DNA of 64,000 bases from Viscum album (GCA_963277665.1 CAUJRU010000137.1:1054001-1118000); one strand, 5' to 3'. Positions 48,388-62,660 are shown, numbered from the stretch's first letter. Made by a program: numbers and translations. Notes: generated by a model not told the origin, from the letters alone.

Positions 48388-50123
48388 TGTAACACCCCAA
48401 GCTTCCACGATACGTTTCCCTTTGAATAATGCAATGGCGTGCATTGTACGCAACTTCGAGATTCTAAAACACCATAACCAATCAAACTAGCCGTTATGAA
48501 AAGTAATACCTACTTTTTGAAATTTTATAAATTTTATCTTTTAAAATGGACTTAATTTTTGGATTCGTAATGTCGAAATTATCTTAGGGTGAAATTTTGG
48601 TACTTTTTGGATAAATTTTATATTTTGATGAATAGTGAAAATTACTAAATTTTAATTAAAAGCAACTTTTTTAATCGAAATAATTAATAGTGATAAATTA
48701 TTAATTTGAGTGGTTTTAAAGTATATTTAGAATATATTTTTACCATTTAATACAATTTTGGTCATTGGATGTAATTTCAAATTTAAAAGAGACATAAACA
48801 AGTGTCAATCTTTTGATAGTTATTATCTCTTAAAAACACGCTATTTGTTTTGACGACGGGGATTAATTTTTAAATTAATTAATGCAACTGATTTGTTTTG
48901 AATTTGGTAAAATAGACATCATTTTTTAATTCATAATATCAAATATATCTTAGGCCTAGTTTTTGGTATTTTTCTGGAAACTTTCATTTTTTGATGAATA
49001 GTGAAACCACTAAGTGGTAGTTAAAAAACTGAATTTTTCATAAAACTTAATTTTACCTCTTCTATGAGTGGAATTTCGAAAATATGAGAGACACAGTTAA
49101 TATGAAGGAGTAAAATGTGGTTCAATGAGATGAAAATAATTTTTGGTGAATAGTAACTTTCTACTTTTAGTTACCACGGTTAAAAGTAAATATGGTAATT
49201 AAGGGTAAAAATGATATTAATATTACCCTAACACATGTCCTAATTCTATTGGACAAGTGTATCTCGACCAAAAACAACCTTAGGAGTAAACTATTATCAT
49301 TTCGGTCCACTTGTATGAGATTAGGACATTTATTATTATTTAATTCAAAGAAGAGTTAAAAGTGTTAAAATCAAAGTTTATTTACTAAAACATTTTTAAT
49401 ATAGGGTTATACTTAAGATAAATTAGATTTTAAATTTTAATTATAAATATAAAAAGATTTCCTACATAAGGGTATTTTATTTATAATTTTTAAACATTAA
49501 ATAATTTAATTTATTTATGACACAATGGTGATGCAGTAATTACCTAATTAATGAAATATTAAAATAATTGATATTATAAATATAAAAATAAATGTAATTT
49601 CAGACTTTTTATGAATTCCACTAATTTTCTAGGTTAATATGACATATTAGTATTGATTATATAAATTGTGTTCGAAGTAATAAAGCTGTTATGAATTTAT
49701 CAAAAACAAAATACCCAATAGTGTCAAAATTGACATAAAAGAGTTTTTAAAACAAATATTATATTATTAATTTATATTCAATTCCTAAAAATATAAGGTT
49801 CAGCTAAGAGACTTATATCATGATAGTTGTATCATTAATGGACCACTTGGGGGTCTCATGGATGAATATTGTAAGTTTATTAACCATATAATATAAAAAT
49901 ACAAAGAGACATTGTAAAAGTGAAACTAATTAACTAAGAGTTAATACTTAAAGAGAAGGTTAATATAATGACCCAAACATGTCTAAATTCTATTGGCTGA
50001 GTGTTTTTAGACCCATCCCCACCTTAAACTTTAAATAATACATTTTGGAGCCATTAGAAACCGAATATGAATTTATTATAAAATAATATTTTTAGCTTTT
50101 CCAAAGGTGCCCCTCACCCCTCC

Positions 50124-50130
50124 TATAAAA
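50124..50130 (+). promoter_or_regulatory. TATA box, B 3' LTR
   Basis: TATAAAA followed by GGTCAC. Confidence 0.7.
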
Positions 50131-50301
50131 GGTCACTCTCCCTTATCACTAATTCACACATTCAAAGCCTTTTGGTTCGGCCAAAAACTACCCAAATACT
50201 CTCTCAACTTCCCTCAATACAACCTAGAGGCCTTAGTTTGATCATAATGCCAACATAAGGAGCCCTTTGGATCAAATCAAAAGGAAGAACCCAAAGAAGT
50301 G

Positions 50302-52670
50302 GTAATGTTTTCACCACCCTCTTTCAAGTTCCTTTCTTCTTCAACTTATTCTTTATTTTTTATTTCTATTCTAAAATAATAACTACAGTATATTCTATAT
50401 ACTATGATGTTATTATAAATATGGTACAACCATATTCCTTATTCTATCCATCCTTTGAATGGCATGTCACCATACGTGCGTACGTACGACTTACCGTCTC
50501 CACATCGTGGTGTAATTGTCATTCAATAAATTATTATTTGGATGGGTATAATAATGATGTTTAATTCATGTAAATAATAAATATAACATGATAATTATTC
50601 TTTCTATATGATATACCATCCAATTATATATTATTTTAACATCAAAAGAATGATATTGTCGCTCGTGCGTACGTACGGACTACCGTCTCCACGAACGCGA
50701 TTAGATTCATTCTCCATCGTATCCATTCAAGTATAATTCACATTTGATTATTAAAAATAATGTTTAAGGACTTGATATAATTCTGGATATGAATAATATA
50801 CAACCTATCCATAACAAACACGTCTTACATAACAAAGAATATAAAGGAAAACGAGTAAGTTAACACCCAAAATGACGATAATACTAAGATATTATTAACA
50901 AATCAATGTTAAAAGATGATATATGATATCATATTAATGTAAATTATTCTTGTATAATTAAATAACAATTATTTCACCATTATACATGAGGTTAACCTAC
51001 CATCGACCAAGGAAAAATTACAAAGTAAGGGGTTTCTTATCTCACTCTTAATTTCGTGAGAATTCCATTGTTCACCACTTATTTATTGCAAGTGGTGTAT
51101 GTGTATTTCCCATGATTGTATTCATTGTGTAATATACTTTAATTTATGGGTATTTACATCATCATTGTATGATCCTTATTTCATGGTTTTATGTTTCTTA
51201 AGTTACCTAATCGATAAGGGAATTTGAAATTTCAATTTGCACTCATTCGGCTTTAGGCATACTTCATTGATTATTTTACTCCAAGATTATGTGTGGAATC
51301 ACTATTCATTTGATTATTTCATAATTTCCGCTCCCCTTTCCGTGGATATAATTTTTATACACATAATCACTCCATTGATAAATTCTCAAGTCATCAGTAT
51401 GAACTTTATAAGAGTAATTTTAACTCAATCTCCATTTGTTGAGTTAAATATCGAATTCATTTGTGTTGTTTTTACAAGAATATGTGTGAATGTCATCTGA
51501 TTGATTTAAACTAAATATCCAATCATATTAAGTGTATTTATATTTTTCACAAATAATTATGTCATTTATTTATCCTTAACCTAAGGATATGGTCTTTATA
51601 AGATAATTCATCTCAATTTACATTCCATTGAGACTTTTTTGTTGTTATACACCAAATCACTTTTATATGGTGTATATAATGTACTTTGACATAGTATATC
51701 ATGAATCCATTTATTCTCATGATATTATAATGTTTTTATTACCTCAATTATTTGTATTCAAGTGTCTCTATTTTGGTTAGAAACTCTAACTAAAATACAT
51801 TTTTAAGTGTTTTAATGATTTATTCTTCTAAATATTTCTCATTAATGTCCATGTTTTAAAAATGGTTTTAAGAATTTATTTATATGGAAATTAAAGTTTT
51901 AAAATTAAAATTTATTTTCAAAGTTTCAAAGTGGTATGGGACACTTTGATTCAAAAATCTATTTTTGAATGGATTCTTGAAAAATAGTGTGACTTTTAAA
52001 TGATTTCAAGAAAAAGGGGGATACTTCTCTCTAATAGTTTTGACGATTATTTTCATCTATGTTAATATGCTTCATTATTATTGATTTAGATTAATATGAT
52101 ACAATAAAATCTTCCATATTGTATCGAATGAGTTATGTTTGACTGTGGATGTGCTATTTTTATACCATTCATGGTTTGTCGATTAAGTATTGACATTTTG
52201 TATGCTAGTTTAATACAAATTTTTATGTCATATTTCAAACTTTTAATATGAGGAATGCATTGGACTTAGTAAGTGACGGGTAGAGCCCACTATAGCTCCT
52301 CAATGCATCGGTAGGTCTCATGATACAAACTAGTGTCTTGGCACGAGGCCTTGAGAAAATCTTATTTGTAGTCTTGGCACGATGCCTTGGCTACGTGGTT
52401 ATGATAGTCCGACATTATGCATTCCATCATTATGAAAGTGGTTATTAATATTTTCATGTGATTATTCGACTAGTAGAATATCCATGTGAATAAGTAAATT
52501 GCATTATTTCATTTTATCCTTGCCATAGTATGCTGAAGTTCAAGTTTAAAAGGATTTTATTTTAGTTATACACTTCCTTAATTTTTTGGTTTTTTTACGA
52601 AATTTTCAGCTATATTGTTATCCTTATTGAGCATCTCAGCGCACCCCTTTCAATGTTTTATTTTTTCCAG
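50302..52670 (+). other. Leader introns in B 3' LTR, one acceptor lost
   Basis: Donor 1 GTAATG at 50302. The first acceptor has decayed from ACAG to ACAT just before 50988. Micro-exon equivalent 50988-51024, donor 2 GTAAGG at 51025, acceptor 2 TTTTTTCCAG ending 52670. Confidence 0.5.
50475..50703 (+). other. Twin palindrome-hairpin modules, B 3' LTR
   Basis: Starts at 50475 and 50664 (spacing 189). Both keep CGTGCGTACGTACG. The second has the stem ACGG-ACTA-CCGT; the first has CCAC-ATC-GTGG as its following stem. Confidence 0.65.
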
Positions 52671-52900
52671 GATGTGAAGAAGTATTTTATGAATGACCTA
52701 TAGGGATAGTATGAGGGGATATGAAGTTAATATGTTGTTGTAGTTTTTCACTTATTGATGTCATGTAAACTTTATGAATATATCTAGTTTTTCCAAGGCT
52801 ACTAAACTAATCGGTCTTTCGAGACTTGATCTTTCTTGTGATCATGCCAATGTTATGTAATAATGCACCGACTCTGGGTATCTAGGATCGGGTTGTCACA

Positions 52901-52905
52901 TAAAC
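52901..52905. repeat. Target-site duplication of element B, right
   Basis: TAAAC, identical to 17021-17025. Confidence 0.85.
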
Positions 52906-53754
52906 ACTATACTAAACCACTTGAAGATAGCAGGTATACCCAAGAATAATTGTAATAGTCAAGATATAGAAGAAAAACATGGAAAGATGACTCTCTAGCT
53001 ACTCTAAATCATATTTTATGGCTAACAAATGAACACACATGTTCTTATGTTGACTTAGGAAGACTACAATATTAGTTCCCATCTAAATTATTTACTCCAT
53101 TTCATATGTTCTATCCAAATGTATTTTAGGGAGTCCCTATGAGGTGATAATTAATCATAATGGGTATGTCACCACCGTTTATATTCAAAGCTCTAATTTC
53201 CACATGATATTTTTTTGATTCTACCATGATATTTTTCCTTTAAAATTATGTTCCCAATTCTAAATAAAAACCATCCATGAAATCTACAGTAATGTTCCTT
53301 TATGAATCATCTAATTTAAACAATTATACAACCAATGAAATCAGATCACTTTAACATAGTATTTTTTTTCATGGAAAGTCTATGGTAAAAAATTATGGTT
53401 TACTGTCCTAAAAATACTCAAAAAATGTGAAAACAAAAGTAAATATATTGTAGAATCTATTTAATGATTCTAAAAATAGATTTTCTTCCATCTCCATTTT
53501 ATTTATTTCAATCCATAAACACATATAAATAAAAAAAATATGTATCTCAAGAATATTTACATCCTAAGATACATTTCTATTTCCCCAAACTTATCTTAGA
53601 AAAACACCAATAAATTCCTAAATTAAAAATATAGTTAATAATATAAATAAAAAGTGGGTATCTAGATTAGTGTGAAGGAAAGAGACAAATTGAAAATAAT
53701 TAATCATAATCTATTGGGATGAGTTTGAACTCCTCAATTTTTTCGTTATAAAAA
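52906..53754. other. Unassigned spacer between B and C
   Basis: About 850 bp of AT-rich sequence in which no gene or repeat was recognised. It continues the older DNA left of element B. It ends in an A-run (53750-53754) that may be the target site of C; the matching copy lies outside the window. Confidence 0.45.
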
Positions 53755-55829
53755 TGTAACACCCCAATATTTCTGAGTACGTTATCTCATTAAAGTAATT
53801 CAATAGCTTGCGCTACATGTAACAACGACTTCGAGCGCACCACAACTTACTAAACTAGCCAATAAAAAAGCAGTTATGAATAGTATTAACTGAATTTTGA
53901 ATCTAATATAGTCTATATAATTTTCATATCCATATTATGTGTTTCATAGATAAAATATAAGAAAAAATTCATTTTTTTAGATAAAGGATGTATTTTTCAA
54001 AAAAGGCAATTTTACCACCTTTTAATGGAAAATCCTTTTTTAATCTAATATTTGACACTTTTATATATTCAATTTGAAAAAATAAACTTATTATTTAGAA
54101 TCGGGACATACAAATTTAGTTTCAATATTTTTTTTTGCATTTTTCTAATAACATTCATTTTTGGGTGAATCGTAAAAAATACTAAATTTTAATTGAATTT
54201 TTTTAATAAAAATAATTTATAGTGTTCAATTATACATTTGAATGATTTTAAAGTATAATTAGATTATATTTTTATCATTTAATACAATTTATGTCATTAT
54301 AAGTTATTTCACATTTAAATTTGACATAAACACATGTCAATCTTTTGATAGTTTTTACTTTTTTTAAAACCCGCTTTTTGTTTTGACAATGATAATTAAT
54401 TTTAAATTTATAAATGAAAATTCTATGATATTAATTTGATAAAATAGACTTAATTTTTGAATTCATAATATCAAAATTATCTTAGGGTAAATTTTTTGTA
54501 TTTTTCTGAAAACGTTCAATTTTTGATGAATAGTGAAAACACTGTGTTATTATTTAAAACCGACTTTTTATTTAAATAAATATTTATTTTATTTAAATTT
54601 ATTTTAAGTAAAAATAGATATATAATACCTATATATGTTCAATGTAATTCAATGGAGTCATTTTATAAAAAAAAATTGATGTATAAAAGTTTATTGAACT
54701 TTTTAACCTCTTTTACCCACCTTCTTGGCACGTTAGCAAATTTGCATAAAACATAATTTTATCGCTTATGTGAGTTGAATTTCAAAAATAAGAGAGAAAA
54801 AGTTGATATAAGTATGTGAAATGTGGTTCAATAAGATGAAAATAATTTTTGGTGATTAATAACTTTTGACTTTTATTTAACACGGCTAAAAGTAAATAGG
54901 GTAATTAAGGGTAAAAATGATATTATAATTACCCTAACACATGTCCTAATTCTATTAGGTAAGTGTAATTAGACCAAAAACAACCTTAGGAATAAAATAT
55001 GATCCCCTTTGGTCCACTTGGATTAGATTAGGACATTTATTAGTATTTTATTTAAAGAAGAGTTAAAAGAGTTAAATTCAAAGTTTAATAACTAAACCAT
55101 TTTTAATATTGGGATACACACAATATATATTACACTATAAGTATTAATAAAAAAGTTAAAAATATTTCCTACATAATATTATTTTATTTATAATTTTTAT
55201 ACATTAAATAATTTAATTTATTTATGATACAATGATGATGCAGTAATTACCTTATTGATGAAATATTAAAATAATTGATATTATAAATATCCAAATAAAT
55301 GTAAATTGAGACTTATGATGAATTAAACTAATTTTAAAGGTTAAAATGACATGTTAGGGTTGGTTAAATAATTTTTATTCGATTTAATAATGTTTTTATG
55401 TCTTTCAAAAAAATAAAATACTAAATAGTGTCAAAATTGACATAATTGTGTTTTTAAAACAAATACTATATTATTAATTGATATAATATTCCTAAAAATA
55501 TAATTTTCATCCAAATGACTTAAATACAGTTATATATATTAATAATGAACCACATGGGGTTCTTTTGTCTTGTTATAGTAAGTTTATTAACCATATAATA
55601 TAAAAATACAATGAGACATGGTAAATGTCAAACTATTTAACTAAGAGTTAAATCTAAAAGATAAGGTTAATTTGATTAACTAACCTATCTAAAACCAATT
55701 GGTTGAGAGGTTTTCAACCCATCCTAACCTTATCCTCTAAATAATTCATTTTGGAGCCATTATAAACTGAAAATTATTTTATTATAAAATAATATTTCAA
55801 GCTTTTCCTAATGTGACCATCACCTCTCT

Positions 55830-55836
55830 TATAAAA
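55830..55836 (+). promoter_or_regulatory. TATA box, C 5' LTR
   Basis: TATAAAA followed by GGGTAG, preceded by CACCTCTCT. Confidence 0.7.
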
Positions 55837-56007
55837 GGGTAGTTCCCATTCTCTTAATTTCACACAACCAAAGCCATTTGGTTTGGACAAACCCTACCCA
55901 TATATCCTCAAAACTTTCCTCTGTTCATCCTATAGGCATTACTTTGGTCAAAAAGCCAACATATGGATCCCTTTTGATCAAATCAAAAGGAAGAACCCGA
56001 AGAATAG

Positions 56008-57786
56008 GTAAATATTTCATCACCTCTTTCAATTTTTTTCTTCTTCCACTTATTATTTCTTTGTTGTTTCCATTATAAAATAATAACTACAGTACCTTCT
56101 ATATACTGTTATGTTATTATAAAAATGGTACAACCATATTCATTATTCTATCCATCCTATGAATGGAAAAGTCACCATACGTGTGTACGTACGGCTTACC
56201 GTCTCCACGTCGTGGTGTAGTTTGTTATCCAAACACTTCATTATTTTGGATGGGTATAATAATGAATATAACTGATTTAAATGATAAATATAATATGTTA
56301 ATTATTCTGTATATATGATATACCTTCCAAATACAAACTATTTCACCATCAATATAATGATATTGTCGCTTGTGCATACGTACGAATTACAGTCTCCACG
56401 AACGCGATGAGATTCATTCCCCATCGAAATCATTCAAGAATAATTTTCATTTTATAATTAAAACTAATGTTTATGAACATAATATCAGTATTCATATGAA
56501 TCAAATACATTCTATCCATAAAAAAACATGGCTTACGTAACCAAGCATATAAAGGTAAACGAATTAGTTAACACCCGAAACGATGAAACTGCTGAAATAT
56601 TATTAACAAAGCAATACTAGAGGATCATATATGATATCATATTTATGTATATAGTTATTGTATAATTTAATAACATTGTTTTAATGATTTTACAGGAGGT
56701 TAACATACCATCAACTATGGAAAAGTACAAGGTAAGGGTTAATTCTACAATCACTTTACTTATCTGAGGTTGTTAATACATAAGTATCAACTATGACCTC
56801 ATTATCATCCACATCCATGTTTTATTAAAAATGTAATTCAAAAAAATCATATTATTTACTAGACTATGGGTTAAAGTAATTTATACCCTTATTTGACCAT
56901 ATATTTTTTTAAAGGAATCATTCCATCGTTTTCCAAACAAGGTACTTTATGACTTTTTCAACAAAATTAAGGTAAGAATGTCTTTTTTTAACTTATACGG
57001 CGGGTGCGGCTATTTTTCGCCGTTATAAAATCGTCGAAGCTTCCCATAAAATCTTATAAGAATATTTTCAAAATAAATTTTTTCTTTTATAATTACATGA
57101 CTTTTAAATGATTTCAAAATAGAAAGAGACATTTCTCTAAAAAAAGTTTTGATTTCATCTATGTCAACATCCTTTGATGGATTTTAAGCTTGTTTAAAGT
57201 TGATTTATTATACAAATCTTACATATTGTATTGAAGGTTTTGTGATATTTTTTTACTATGGATGTTTTATTTTTACACCATTCATGGTTTATGGATAACG
57301 TATTGACCTTTCGTATGATATTTTTAATACGAATGTTTATGTTATGTTTAAACCCTTTCATATAAGGAATGCATTGGACTTAGTAAGTGATAGGTGGATC
57401 CCAAAATAGATCCTCGATGCCTCAGTAGGTCTCATGAGACAAACTAGTGTCTTGGCAGAAGGCCTTGAAAAAATATTATTTTTAGTCTTCTCACAAGGGA
57501 TTAACGATGTGGTTATGATGTCTAGAATTATGCATTCCATCATTATGAATGTGGCTATTGATATTGCATGTGATCATTCGACTAGTAGAATATCTATGTG
57601 TATAAGTAAATGGAATTATTTGATTTTGTATTTTTCATATTATGTTGAAGTTTATGTTTAAAAGGCTTTTGTTTTATTCTTATACATTGCCTTAAATGTT
57701 TATGCTTATTTAGGAAAGTTTCAGCTATATTTTTATCCTTACTGAGCATCTGATCTCACCCCTTTCTATGTATTATTTTTCACAAG
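56008..57786 (+). other. Predicted two-intron leader, C 5' LTR
   Basis: Intron 1 56008-56695 (688 bp; ATAG|GTAAAT to TTTTACAG|GAGG). Micro-exon 56696-56731 (36 nt). Intron 2 56732-57786 (1055 bp; CAAG|GTAAGG, acceptor weakened to TTTCACAAG). Confidence 0.55.
56180..56409 (+). other. Twin palindrome-hairpin modules, C 5' LTR
   Basis: Starts at 56180 and 56370 (spacing 190). The first has the stem ACGG-CTTA-CCGT and CCAC-GTC-GTGG. The second is decayed (TGTGCATACGTACGAATTA). Confidence 0.6.
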
Positions 57787-58026
57787 ATATGAAGAAGTAT
57801 TTTATGGAAGACCTACAGTGATATACTAAGGATATAAGTGTGTTAAAAAAGGGGACAAAATGTTGTTGTTGTTTTTATTTCATGATATAATGTAAAACTT
57901 ATTAATGTATCTAGTACTTCCAAATCTTCTAAACTGATGGGTATTTCGGGACATGATTCCTTGTATCATGAAAATGTTATGTAATAAAGCATCGACTATG
58001 AGTAACTGGGGTTGGGGCATTACAGT

Positions 58027-58038
58027 TGGTATCAGAGG
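58027..58038 (+). other. Primer binding site, element C
   Basis: TGGTATCAGAGG, two bases after the LTR end. Confidence 0.85.
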
Positions 58039-58139
58039 AAGTTTAGTACAAACCTTGGAAGCTATATTAAGAAAAACTCTGATTAGGGAACATTACCTTA
58101 AGATAGACTTTAAGGATTAGTATAGAAGAACTTCCTAGA

Positions 58140-58330
58140 ATTTGGGTAAAGTGGAGATTTTGTGAGTTTTCCAAGAAATACATCCCTATCCAGATATGAG
58201 TAGGTAGAGGTGGCTCTGGCACATATATACCTAGGAGTGGAAACTCTGACAAGGAGTTTTGGGCTTGACCCAGGGTATCCTGGTACACGACAATGGGCCT
58301 TGCTGCACTCTTGGTTATGACACTCCCAGT
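58140..58330 (+). other. Leader block shared by C and B
   Basis: Counterpart of 45960-46140, with the same GGCTCTGGCACA and GGGCCTTGCTGCACTCTTGG words. The forward frame is interrupted, and a 97-codon reverse frame (58067-58360) is probably incidental. Confidence 0.4.
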
Positions 58331-58525
58331 GCATATGCTTAGGATAATTAACATTTTCATTACAAGCCATTATGAAGGATTTAAGAGTAAATACTTCCTC
58401 AAATTAAACATTTTATGATTATAGATTATATGCACAATATTTTCAATTTACGTTTGGTATTTTACAATTTTGGAATTATGCATTGTGATTCATAAACTAA
58501 CATAGTGTATGAAATTGTTTAGAAA

Positions 58526-58975
58526 TGGAACCTAGTATAAGGAATGATAATTCCAACAATACGCATGATCGAAATATTAAGAAGGATCATATCTTTCATG
58601 GTATTAAGCCAAAATTTAAAAGGTAAATAGTCTCCCACGTATTCTCATCATATGAAGAAATAGTATCATGTGTTAATAAGATAAGTAAATAATTCTCTGA
58701 GTCCTATGGCTTTGAAGGGAAGCAGGAGAAGAAAATGATGGAAGAGAGAAAGATGGATAAAGGGAAGAGGGGAAAGAAGGATTTTCCCATATGTGATAAC
58801 TTTGGAAGAATCACCTCAGTAAATGCTTGAAGGGAATGGGAGATTGTTATAAGTGTGGAGAAAAAGGACACCATGTACGTGATTTCAAGGGTAAGAAAAA
58901 GGTTTCAAATGTACAATGCTTCATCTACAAGGAGTTGGGACACTATGTGAAGCAATTTCCAAATCATCAGAGTAT
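58526..58975 (+). pseudogene. gag: Decayed, internally deleted gag of element C
   Basis: Forward frames hold pieces of the A-type Gag: a segment like HGIKPKFKR, then FSSYEEIVSCVNK (matching FSSYEEIV of the A capsid region), a lysine-rich linker, and knuckle remnants. Stop codons lie between the segments, and a one-base shift near 58811 separates the first knuckle from the rest. The second knuckle starts CYKCGEKGH but its last cysteine is phenylalanine. The third has lost two cysteines at the same positions as A copy 3. Most of the capsid N-terminal half is missing. It cannot make a working Gag. Confidence 0.72.
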
Positions 58976-59683
58976 ACCCCAAATGCTACTATTGGATAAT
59001 AATCAAGTTATGATACTACCGAAGATGAAGAGGAATGATTATATTTCTTATTTTATTATTAATGTATTATGTCATTTGAGTATTTTATTAATGATGTACA
59101 TGTTATTATAATTATAGGGTATAATAGGATTTTACTGCAGTACTATTTCATTAAGGACCTGAGATTGTGTGGAACCAAGAAAAGTGACTCAATAGCAGGT
59201 TAAATTTTGGGAAAATATATGGTTGAGAGAAATATAAACCGTAATATGGTTCTAATACTAAGGTAGTGATTTTGGAATAATATATTATTGATTTGGATAA
59301 ATTATATTGGATATTCTTGACTACCTTGAAATGGATTAATGATTTGTATATTCCATCATTTTTGGAGTTTACAACATTTTTGGATAGAAGGAGTATATCC
59401 AGTATTCAATAAGGAATAAGGGAGAATGAATGTAATAAATAATGTTTTATGGTAATTCAGGTTGTTACAGTGATTTAAAAGAATACATGATGAAGGTATT
59501 GACATGTTATTACGTGGAAAAAAGGATTTTCATTGTGTTTAGCTTCCTTATAAATTTTGGACTGTGAGTTTACATAGAAGTATTTTAGATAATTCTAATG
59601 GTTGGAATCGATTAATTTTGACATTGGATACAATTTTTAAGGTTAAATAATTTCTTGAAATTATTTTTGGATTTTCATAAAAA

Positions 59684-59797
59684 GGACAACCTGGAGGTCG
59701 GGCGACAACCCATCACGCCCGGCAAGGCCGTGAGACTTGAACCTGCAATCGAAGGGCGACAAGGGTGGATCACCTACCACTGGCATGTGTGATGTCC
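59684..59797 (-). ncRNA. Antisense tRNA-like Pol III unit, element C
   Basis: 114 bp, the most diverged copy. GGAC/GTCC ends, a CAGTGGTAGG A-box core, a GGTTCAAGTCT B-box variant and TTTTT after the 3' end remain. The inner part of the terminal stem no longer pairs. The unchanged length suggests shared descent rather than separate insertion. Confidence 0.45.
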
Positions 59798-60385
59798 TGG
59801 TTTTTATAATGTTGTTTTTTTAATAGTATTAAAAATGAATTATAAATTCATTATTTTTGGAACCTAATGCGGTTAGGATAAATATAATATTTTTAAATTC
59901 TATTATCTTTTGGAGCAAAAGATAAATTTGTGGTAGGAATTAGTTGAAGGATGGAACTCTACGTGTCAAGTATATATATTTTTTCTCTTATTATGTGAGG
60001 AAATTAATTATTAAACTTTAGGGACGAGATTTTAAAACCAAAAATGTTTTATCCTAATACCTTATGTTTTGTTGAACTGATGATATTTTAAATCATCATA
60101 TATTGATGGATGTGAGGCTCTCAATTGTAAACTTGTTTGTGATTGATGAACTCAATCACCCCTATAAATATTTACGTTTTTTCTTCTAATTATGTGTCTC
60201 TAATTTCCACAAATGTTCTTCTAATCGAGATCATAATTTGGTGGTGACTTTTTCATTTCCATTTCCCTCTTATTAAGACTAAATTTTATTAAACCAAGTT
60301 ATGATGTGGGTTTTACACAAAGGTATTTTTCTATTTTTAACCTTTTATTTTTGGAGAACAATTTCAAATTGCGAGGACACAATTT

Positions 60386-60402
60386 ATTTAAGGAGGGGAG
60401 AA
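60386..60402 (+). other. Polypurine tract, element C
   Basis: TTTAAGGAGGGGAGAA directly before the 3' LTR, preceded by TTGCGAGGACACAATTT as in B. Confidence 0.75.
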
Positions 60403-62482
60403 TGTAACACCCCTAGATTTCATAGTACGTTATCTCATTAAAGTAATTCAATAGCTTGTGTTATACGTAACACCAAGTTTGAGCGCACCACAACTTACCA
60501 AACTAGCCTTTCAAAAAGCGGTTATGAATAGTATTAACTGAATTTTGAATCTTATATACTCTATATAATTTTAACATCCATATTATGTGTTTCTTAGTTT
60601 TAATATAAGAACAAATTCATTTTTCCAGATAAAGGATGTATTTTTCAGAATATGTAATTTTACTACCTTTTAATGATGAACCCATTTTAAATCCAATATT
60701 TGACAATTTTATATATTAAATTTGAAAAAATAAGCATCTTATTTCGAATTGAGACATACAAATTTAGTTTCGATAAATTGTTTGGTGTTTTTTTGAAAAC
60801 TTTCATATTTGGGGGAATAGTGAAAAATACTAAATTTTAATTGAAACAACTTTTTCAATCAAAATAATTTATAGTGTTCAATTATAAATTTGAATGGATT
60901 GAAGTATAATTAGATTATAGTTTTATCATTTAATACAATTTAGGTCATTATAAGTTATTTCATATTTAAATTTGACATAAACACATGTCAATCTTTTGAT
61001 AGTTTTTACTTTTTTTAAAACCCACATTTTGGTTTTGAAAAAGGGAATTAATTTTAAATTAATAAATGAAACTTCTATGTTTTGAACTTGGTAAAATAGA
61101 CTTCATTTTTGAATTCATAATATCAAAATTATCTTAGGGAATTTTTTTTGTATTTTTCTGAAAACATTCAATTTTTGATGAATAGTGAAAAACACTACGT
61201 TATTATTTAAAACCAACTTTTTATTTAAATAATTATTTATTTTATTTAAATTTATTTTAAGTCAAAATAGATATATAATACCTATATAAGTTCAATTTAA
61301 TTCATTGGAGTCATTTTATAAAAAAATTATATGTATAAAATTTTATTGAACTTTTTAACCTCTTTTACCCACCTTCTAGGCACGATAGCAAATTTGCATA
61401 AAACTTAATTTTACCGCTTCTGTGACTTGAATTTAAAAAATTTGAGTGACATAGTTGATATTAGTAAGTAAAATTTGGTTCAATAAGATGAAAATAATTT
61501 TTGGTAAATAGTAACTTTTGACTTTTATTTACAACGGCTAAAAGTAAATAGGGTAATTAAGGGTAAAAATGATATTATAATTACCCTAACACATGTCCTA
61601 ATTATATTGAATAAATTTAATTCGACCAAACACAACCTTAGGTATAAAATATGATCCCATTTGGTCCACTTGGATTAGATTAGGACATTTACTATTATTT
61701 TATTAAAAGAATAGTTAAAAGAGTTAAATTCAATGTTTAATAACTAAACTATTTTTAATATAGGGTAAAACACAATATAAATTCGACTATAAATTTTCAT
61801 TATAAAGTTAAAAATATTTCCTACATAATGGTATTTTATTTATAATTTTTAGACATTAAATAATTTAATTTATTTATGATACAATGATCATGCAATAATT
61901 ACCTTATTGACGAAATATTAAAATAATTGATATTGTAGATATCCAAATAAATACAAATTGAGACTTCTGATTAATTAAAATAATTTTCTCTATTAATATG
62001 ACATGTTAGGGTCAGTTAAATAAATTTTATTCTAATTTATAAAGTTTTTATGTCTTTCAAAAAAATCAAATACTAAATAGTGTCAAAATTGACATAATTG
62101 AGTTTTTAAAACAAATACTATATTATTAATTGATATAATATTCCTAAAAATATAAAGCTCAGCCAAAGGACTTAGATAAGGTTATATATATTAATAATGA
62201 ACCACATGAGGTTATAGTGGCTTGTTATAGTAATTTTATTAACCATATAATATAAAAATACAAAGAGACATGGTAAATGTCAAACTATTTAACAAAGACT
62301 TAAATCTAAAAGACAAGTTTAATATGATGACCTAAACCTCTCTAAAACCTATTTATTGAGATTTTTTAGACACATACTCACCTTAGACTACAAATAATTC
62401 ATTTTTGAGCCATTAAAAACCAAAAATTAGTTTATTATAAAATAATATTTCAAGATTTTCCTAAAGTGACCCTCTCCTCCCT

Positions 62483-62489
62483 TATAAAA
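62483..62489 (+). promoter_or_regulatory. TATA box, C 3' LTR
   Basis: TATAAAA followed by GGGCAC, preceded by CCTCTCCTCCCT. Confidence 0.72.
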
Positions 62490-62660
62490 GGGCACTTCAC
62501 CTTCTCTTAATTTCAAACCTCCAAATCCATTTGGATCGGCCAAACCCTACCAAATTATCCTCCCAACATTCCTCCCTTCATCCTAGAGTCCATACTTTGG
62601 TGAAAAATCCAACCTAAGGAGCCCTTTTGATCAAATCAAAAGGAAGAACCCGAAGAAGAG

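Larger units (their letters stand above)
17026..52900 (+). mobile_element. LTR retrotransposon B with nested array A
   Basis: Element B runs from a TGTAACACCCCAA start to a TTGTCACA end and has a perfect 5-bp duplication (TAAAC). Removing the nested A block and one copy of its target site leaves 11,580 bp: LTR 4513, internal 2554, LTR 4513. It has a primer site, a purine tract, a knuckle-only gag remnant and the antisense tRNA-like unit. There is no pol, so mobility would have depended on another element. The equal length of the two LTRs supports the reconstruction. Confidence 0.85.
48388..52900 (+). repeat. 3' LTR of element B
   Basis: 4513 bp, uninterrupted, from TGTAACACCCCAAG to TTGTCACA and followed by TAAAC. 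It serves as the reference for the pre-insertion site of array A at about 50055-50065. An 87-codon frame at 51237-51500 is not shared with other copies and is not called. Confidence 0.88.
53755..58024 (+). repeat. 5' LTR of element C
   Basis: Starts TGTAACACCCCAA and ends GGGGCATTACA, a near inverse of the start. It matches 60403 onward. U3 contains a TTATTTAAATTTATTTTAAG stretch (about 54585-54607) not found in A or B. Confidence 0.87.
58025..60402 (+). mobile_element. Internal region of element C
   Basis: 2378 bp: leader with the block shared with B, broken gag (about 58526-58975), then 1.4 kb without coding signs. The tail holds the tRNA-like unit at 59684-59797 and a purine tract. Confidence 0.8.

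Noticed and set aside
58067..58360. Conserved minus-strand frame in C and B (45876-46097)
   Set aside because: Similarity follows nucleotide conservation of the leader block, and ends and flanks differ. There is no independent sign of translation.
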